Of a DNA stretch of 10,233 nt, positions 6,559-10,233 are shown one piece after another. Made by a program: the position numbers and the translations under genes. The stretch comes from Ruminococcus sp. (GTDB taxonomy: Bacteria > Bacillota > Clostridia > Oscillospirales > Ruminococcaceae), in assembly GCA_003446315.1 (NCBI GenBank), contig DMBA01000007.1:1-10233 (forward strand), read 5' to 3'. The notes beneath the pieces were generated by a model. It was given only the letters and a program-made list of their open reading frames with translations, did not search any database and was not told the DNA's origin. The first letter of the stretch is position 1. Every line of letters starts with the position of its first letter.

Positions 6559-8157
6559 ACCGGCATCCGTGATTTTTTCAATGATCTGCCGGAAAACCGG
6601 TGCTGCTGTCTGATTGCCCGATCCGCCGTTTTCCACGAATACCGTAACCGTATACCGCGGCTGATTCACCGGAAAGAAGCCGGTCATCCATGCGTGGCAA
6701 AGCTCCGTGCCGTCTTTCCGGAATTGTCCGGTCTGTGCGGTCGAGGTTTTGCCGCCTGCTCTGGTATTCTGCGGTTTCCCGTTTGCAGATGCAGTGCGTT
6801 CCAGCACAGAAACCATCATTCTGCGCACTTTTGCTGCTGTATCGGAGCGCAGTGCCCGCCGCTGCACCGGCTGCTCCTGACGGTTCAGTGATTTGCCGTC
6901 CGTGGTGCAGCCAAGGATCAGATGCGGCTCTGAATAGATGCCGTCATTGACGATACATGCAGTCATTGCAGCGATTTGCAGCGGGGTTGCCAGCAATTTG
7001 CCTTGTCCGAAACTCATATTCGCTTTTTCTGCTTCAATTTGCAGTTCGGCTTCAGATTGCAGGTAACCCGCCGCAGATTCCAGCCCTTCAGCCAAAACGA
7101 TCTTCTGACCGAAGCCGAGCGATTCAGCGGTATCATGCATGGCTTGCGGTGAAAGCAGACGGCTCAGGGAAATGAAATACGGATTGCACGAGCACATCAT
7201 GGCATGCTGCATATCCAGCAGACCGTGTCCATCCTGCTTATGACAGCGAAACCGCTGCCCGTAAACGCGAACTTCGCCGGTACATTCATACATATATTTT
7301 GCGGAAAATCCGGATTCCAATGCAGCAGATGCCGTCACGAGCTTGAACACGGAGCCGACGCTGTAAGCAGAAAGTGCACGGTTTATAAAAGGGGAGTCGC
7401 TGCGCTGCATTGCCGCAGAAAGATTGTCCGGATCATAAACCGGGGTGCTTGCACATGCAGCAATATTTCCGGTTTTGCAATCGAGCACAATGGCTGCTCC
7501 GGCATTCGGACGCACTGTTTTCAGTGCATCTTCTGCAATTTTCTGGATATCGGTATGCAAAGTCGTCACAACACCGCCGCCAGCCTGACCATGCTGCAAA
7601 ACGGTTGTTTCCGCACCTGCAAGCACTTCGCCGCGGGCACTGACCGTAAATGTGACATCCGCAGATGCAGCACAGGATTTAAGCCATCCGGCATATGCGC
7701 GCTCAATGCCGGACATCGGTTCTCCGTTTTGCTGATATCCCAGCAAATGCTGTGCAAACCGGCTGCCGCGGCACATTTCTCTGCCGTGCAGAATAATCAG
7801 ATTCTGGTTTCCTTCTGCTTCTTCGGTCAGATCACAGATAAAAGGGGAGACACTTTGCAAATGTGACTGTACTTCCTTTCGGTTTCGCAGTTTTGTGAAT
7901 ATGGAAGCAAGTGTATCCGGTGTGGGATTCACAACTGCTTTGACAGACGGTGCACCTGCATTCAGCGGCTGAAAATTACAGTCATAAATGATGCCGTCTG
8001 AAAGCGGAACATGCAAATGGTATTTTCCCTGCCGCACACCGACTGCTGCAACGGCATCTCCCTGCGCAGCGGTGCACAGTTGGATCAATACGCCGGTCAT
8101 GCACAAAAACAGGATCCCGGCAAGCAAATATAGACGAATCGGCGGTTTTTTCATCAT
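6553..8157 (-). CDS. Class B penicillin-binding protein (peptidoglycan D,D-transpeptidase)
   Basis: A protein of about 534 residues, anchored by one N-terminal membrane segment (about 9-28), with the catalytic part outside the cell. Using the start at 8157: a reduced dimerisation or pedestal domain (about 45-195) containing GIERAYAGWL; then the transpeptidase domain with SVFK (catalytic Ser269, Lys272), SCN (323-325) and KTST (470-473) in place of the more common KTGT. It cross-links peptidoglycan stem peptides and would bind beta-lactams. There is no PASTA domain and no transglycosylase domain. Cys305 and Cys324 flank the active site 19 residues apart. In-frame ATGs at 8163, 8157 and 8154 are possible; AAAGG directly abuts the first, so 8157 or 8154 is better spaced. 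TATAAA (minus strand, 8187-8192) may be its -10 box. It is divergent from the flippase gene, which suggests shared envelope or spore-wall work (SpoVD or FtsI/PBP2 class unresolved). Confidence 0.9.
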   Translation of the reverse strand: MMKKPPIRLYLLAGILFLCMTGVLIQLCTAAQGDAVAAVGVRQGKYHLHVPLSDGIIYDCNFQPLNAGAPSVKAVVNPTPDTLASIFTKLRNRKEVQSHLQSVSPFICDLTEEAEGNQNLIILHGREMCRGSRFAQHLLGYQQNGEPMSGIERAYAGWLKSCAASADVTFTVSARGEVLAGAETTVLQHGQAGGGVVTTLHTDIQKIAEDALKTVRPNAGAAIVLDCKTGNIAACASTPVYDPDNLSAAMQRSDSPFINRALSAYSVGSVFKLVTASAALESGFSAKYMYECTGEVRVYGQRFRCHKQDGHGLLDMQHAMMCSCNPYFISLSRLLSPQAMHDTAESLGFGQKIVLAEGLESAAGYLQSEAELQIEAEKANMSFGQGKLLATPLQIAAMTACIVNDGIYSEPHLILGCTTDGKSLNRQEQPVQRRALRSDTAAKVRRMMVSVLERTASANGKPQNTRAGGKTSTAQTGQFRKDGTELCHAWMTGFFPVNQPRYTVTVFVENGGSGNQTAAPVFRQIIEKITDAGL

Positions 8158-8212
8158 TTCCATCCTTTCTTTGCGAAAAGTACGCTTTTATAGAAAGTAT
8201 TCATCAGAAATG

Positions 8213-8248
8213 AAAAAATATGCAAAAATACGAAAAAGAAGCGAAAAA
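8213..8248. other. Phased A-tracts (probable intrinsically curved DNA)
   Basis: Four A-tracts (8213-8218, 8224-8228, 8233-8237, 8244-8248) lie in the divergent intergenic region with centres about 10.5, 9 and 11 bases apart, close to one helical turn. This pattern bends DNA and can act as an upstream activating element for either flanking gene. Confidence 0.55.
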
Positions 8249-8299
8249 TACCGATTCTAAACCGCGCAAACCATGCATATTCTGTGTTGAGGTGAGCGC

Positions 8300-9838
8300 A
8301 TGGCAGAACAGCATAACCACAGATCCATGATATATGAAACTGCTTGTTTGAGTCTCTTTTCTGTTTGCTTGCAGGGCATGGGACTGTTATTCAATGTATT
8401 TTTATCGAATCGGCTCGGTACGGCATCCGTCGGCATTTTAACGCTGATTGGTTCTTTTTACAGTCTCGCTGCGGTACTGAGCGGCGGCAGCGGTTTTGTA
8501 TCCGCAAGCAGATTTCTCTCCGAAGAGCTCGGATGCGGCGGCGATCCGCACAAAGTGTTCCGCTATACTATGCGGTTTTGCCTGCTGCTCAGCGGATCGG
8601 CTGCCTGTCTGCTCTGTATTTTTGCAGGATGGGTCGCAGAACGGATCGGGGCTGCCGGTATTACCGCAGAAACCGTCCGTTTATTGAGCATTTCGCTGCC
8701 TGCCGCCGCTGCCGCAGCTTGTCTGAAAGGGCGCTGCTATGCCTATCAGCGGGTCTATGCACCGGCTGCTGCGGAATGTCTGGAATTCCTCGTTCGTGCC
8801 GGAATTCTGGCGTTTTGCGCGGTTTTTCTCATCCCGCAGCAGAAAATGAGCCTGCTGACTGCTTTCGCATGGGCAATGACTGCCGGTCAGATCAGCACAG
8901 TGGTTTTGCTGCTCGCTGTCCGGATCCCGCCATGCAGACAAAATACCTCCTGTTCCGTTACATTTCCGGTTTTTTTGCGCATGATGCTCCCGATTATGGG
9001 CAATGCATGTCTGGTTGCTTTGCTGAGCAGTGCAAATGATGCGCTTGTTCCGCTGACGCTTCTGCAATACGGAAACAGCACAGAGGAAGCGCTTTCACAG
9101 TTCGGGGAATTTGAAGCAATGATTCTCCCGACACTCTATTTTCCTTCTGTGATGCAGTGCTGTATGGCAGGCTTGCTCGTTCCGGCACTTTCCAGAGCGC
9201 GTGCAACCGGCGATGATGACCAGATCCGTATGCTGACAGAACGTGTGCTGGAACAAACGGCTGCATATGCGCTGTTTGTTGTGCTGATCCTGATGCAGTT
9301 CGGCGGACAAATCGGGATGCTGCTCGGCGGAGATGCCTTTACCGGAAAGATCCTCTGCTGCATGGCACCGGTCGTGCCGTTTATTTATCTGGAGATCATA
9401 CTGGAAGGAATCCTGCGCGGACTTGGAAAGCAAAACTTTTCATCCGTCAATTATCTGGCGGAATACATCGTTCGGATCTCTGTTTTGCTGATTTGTGTCC
9501 CGATGTTCGGGTTTTATGGCATCGCCGCTTCCTATCTGGCATGCAACATCAGCGGAAATGCTGTCAGACTGTGCATGGTGTTCCGTCTGACCGGTTTGAA
9601 ACCCGTGTGGCGAAAGATTCTCGTGCGACCGCTTTTTGCATTGCTGTTCAGCAGTCAGATCACGTTTTTGATGATGTATTTGCTGCGAAAGCTGCCCGCT
9701 GCGCCGCTGGTTCTGATGGCTGTGCAGATCGCATTGTGCGGCGGCATCTATCTCCTGATTCTGCGTTTCCTGAACAGCGCATCCGGTATGCCGAACAAAA
9801 CGATCCCGGCAGCAAAACGTGCAGGGATCCGGAGTTGA
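8300..9838 (+). CDS. MurJ/SpoVB-like oligosaccharide or lipid II flippase (MOP superfamily)
   Basis: A 512-residue very hydrophobic protein with about 12 to 14 membrane segments. The N-terminus matches the polysaccharide-transport/MATE fold: GMGLLFNVFLSNRLGTASVG (about 26-45), then a Gly/Ser-rich loop and a segment resembling the SpoVB pattern (GSGFVSASRFLSEELG). The middle has LRGLGKQNFSSVNYLAEYIVRISVLL, which is typical of the second half of these transporters. Such proteins move lipid-linked wall or polysaccharide precursors across the membrane. The length (about 510) fits SpoVB, MurJ and Wzx alike. GAGGTGA at 8289-8295 supports the ATG at 8300. No good sigma-A promoter is seen upstream, only the A-tract region. 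Its position divergent from a PBP gene supports a peptidoglycan precursor as substrate, but the substrate is inferred. A basic C-terminal tail (PAAKRAGIRS) should lie in the cytoplasm. Confidence 0.85.
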   Translation: MAEQHNHRSMIYETACLSLFSVCLQGMGLLFNVFLSNRLGTASVGILTLIGSFYSLAAVLSGGSGFVSASRFLSEELGCGGDPHKVFRYTMRFCLLLSGSAACLLCIFAGWVAERIGAAGITAETVRLLSISLPAAAAAACLKGRCYAYQRVYAPAAAECLEFLVRAGILAFCAVFLIPQQKMSLLTAFAWAMTAGQISTVVLLLAVRIPPCRQNTSCSVTFPVFLRMMLPIMGNACLVALLSSANDALVPLTLLQYGNSTEEALSQFGEFEAMILPTLYFPSVMQCCMAGLLVPALSRARATGDDDQIRMLTERVLEQTAAYALFVVLILMQFGGQIGMLLGGDAFTGKILCCMAPVVPFIYLEIILEGILRGLGKQNFSSVNYLAEYIVRISVLLICVPMFGFYGIAASYLACNISGNAVRLCMVFRLTGLKPVWRKILVRPLFALLFSSQITFLMMYLLRKLPAAPLVLMAVQIALCGGIYLLILRFLNSASGMPNKTIPAAKRAGIRS

Positions 9839-9856
9839 TCTGTATATTCATATATG

Positions 9857-9903
9857 ATACGCCGCTGTGATACGATGCGCTATACCGTATCGCAGCGGCG
9901 TAT
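9857..9903. terminator. Long hairpin between convergent genes, possible bidirectional terminator
   Basis: Two 18-base arms (9857-9874 and 9886-9903) pair throughout with one G-U wobble on the plus strand and enclose an 11-base loop. The hairpin lies 18 bases after the flippase stop and 12 bases after the macro-domain gene stop on the other strand. Neither side has a clear T run, so it is not a textbook intrinsic terminator; transcript-end protection is an alternative. Confidence 0.5.
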
Positions 9904-9915
9904 GTTATTGAAAGA

Positions 9916-10233
9916 TTATGCCTGTCCGAGCAAACGCTGATAATATGTGTAATCTTCATCTTTGAACACATTGAAGATCACCTTGATATCATGGGTCTGC
10001 TGATATGCTTTGACTGTCCGGACAGCGATCTCTGCTGCTTTTTCCTGCGGGAATCCGAATACGCCGGTTGAGATACAGCAAAATGCAATGCTCCCGATGC
10101 CGTTTTCCGCTGCTATGGCAAGGCAGCTTTTATATGCGCTTTCCAGCAGCCTGCAATGTGTTTCGGTCAATGCGCCTTCCACGATCGGGCCGACGGTATG
10201 GATCACATAATCGCAGGGAAGATTATAAGCCGG
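9916..10233 (-). CDS. Macro domain protein (ADP-ribose binding or hydrolase), C-terminal part
   Basis: The frame stays open to the window edge, so the N-terminus is missing; 105 residues are visible. They begin PAYNLPCDYVIHTVGPI, the classic macro-domain segment, followed by LLESAYKSCLAIAAENGIGSI and the phosphate-binding loop CCISTGVFGFP, then AAEIAVRTVKAYQ and a final strand (DIKVIFNVFKDEDYTYYQRLL). This fits the YmdB/MacroD-like family, which binds ADP-ribose and often removes it from proteins or deacetylates O-acetyl-ADP-ribose. The catalytic Asn/Asp region near the N-terminus lies outside the window, so activity cannot be judged. A GTG at 10206 is internal to the conserved VIHTVGP motif and is not the start. 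It converges on the flippase gene. Confidence 0.9.
   Translation of the reverse strand, partial: PAYNLPCDYVIHTVGPIVEGALTETHCRLLESAYKSCLAIAAENGIGSIAFCCISTGVFGFPQEKAAEIAVRTVKAYQQTHDIKVIFNVFKDEDYTYYQRLLGQA

Noticed and set aside
7204..7866. A 220-codon plus-strand frame inside the PBP gene
   Set aside because: It is antisense to the transpeptidase domain coding sequence, Cys-rich, with no domain and no credible start site.
10204..10206. GTG as a start codon for a 96-residue macro-domain gene
   Set aside because: The conserved motif PAYNLPCDYVIHTVGP continues upstream of this codon to the window edge, so the true start is outside the window.

Overview
The window looks like chromosome from a low-to-mid GC Gram-positive gut anaerobe of the Clostridia, most like Ruminococcus/Oscillospiraceae. 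This is an inference from strong AGGAGG-type ribosome binding sites, near-consensus sigma-A promoters, a single-step meso-diaminopimelate dehydrogenase, an HU gene paired with a DUF6465-like gene, and the style of the two-component system. No mobile element, tRNA, rRNA or CRISPR array was seen. Genes are packed closely and no gene-free stretch exceeds about 165 bases.

Layout. Bases 1-928 (+): the end of an RlmD-type 23S rRNA uracil methyltransferase, then a small alarmone synthetase of the RelA/SpoT synthetase fold, closed by a perfect 18-bp hairpin terminator. Bases 1022-2081 (+): meso-DAP dehydrogenase with its own consensus promoter. Bases 2167-3040 (+): a consensus promoter driving HU and then a protein with a lysine/alanine-rich tail and a DUF6465-like C-terminus, ending at a strong terminator. 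Bases 3040-5736 (-): an OmpR-type response regulator followed by a sensor kinase with a very unusual extracytoplasmic region (Trp-rich, His/Asp-rich, then a long Pro/Thr stalk). Bases 5818-6558 (+): a divergent amidase_3 plus SH3 protein with no visible signal peptide. Bases 6553-8157 (-): a compact class B penicillin-binding protein. Bases 8300-9838 (+): a MurJ/SpoVB-like polytopic flippase. Bases 9916-10233 (-): the C-terminal part of a macro-domain protein that runs off the window.

How the genes may work together. From about 1 kb to 9.8 kb the content is dominated by peptidoglycan: precursor synthesis (DAP dehydrogenase), cross-linking (PBP), lipid-linked precursor transport (flippase) and cleavage or wall binding (amidase-SH3), with a two-component system in the middle whose sensor seems built to reach through or monitor the wall. 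A joint cell-envelope role is an inference from neighbourhood only. The PBP carries a cysteine pair spaced as in the SpoVD redox switch and lies divergent to a SpoVB-like flippase, so a sporulation or cortex role is one possibility. No wholly new system could be demonstrated. The most unusual items are the sensor region of the kinase, the HU-associated basic-tail protein, and the amidase lacking the usual first zinc histidine and an export signal.
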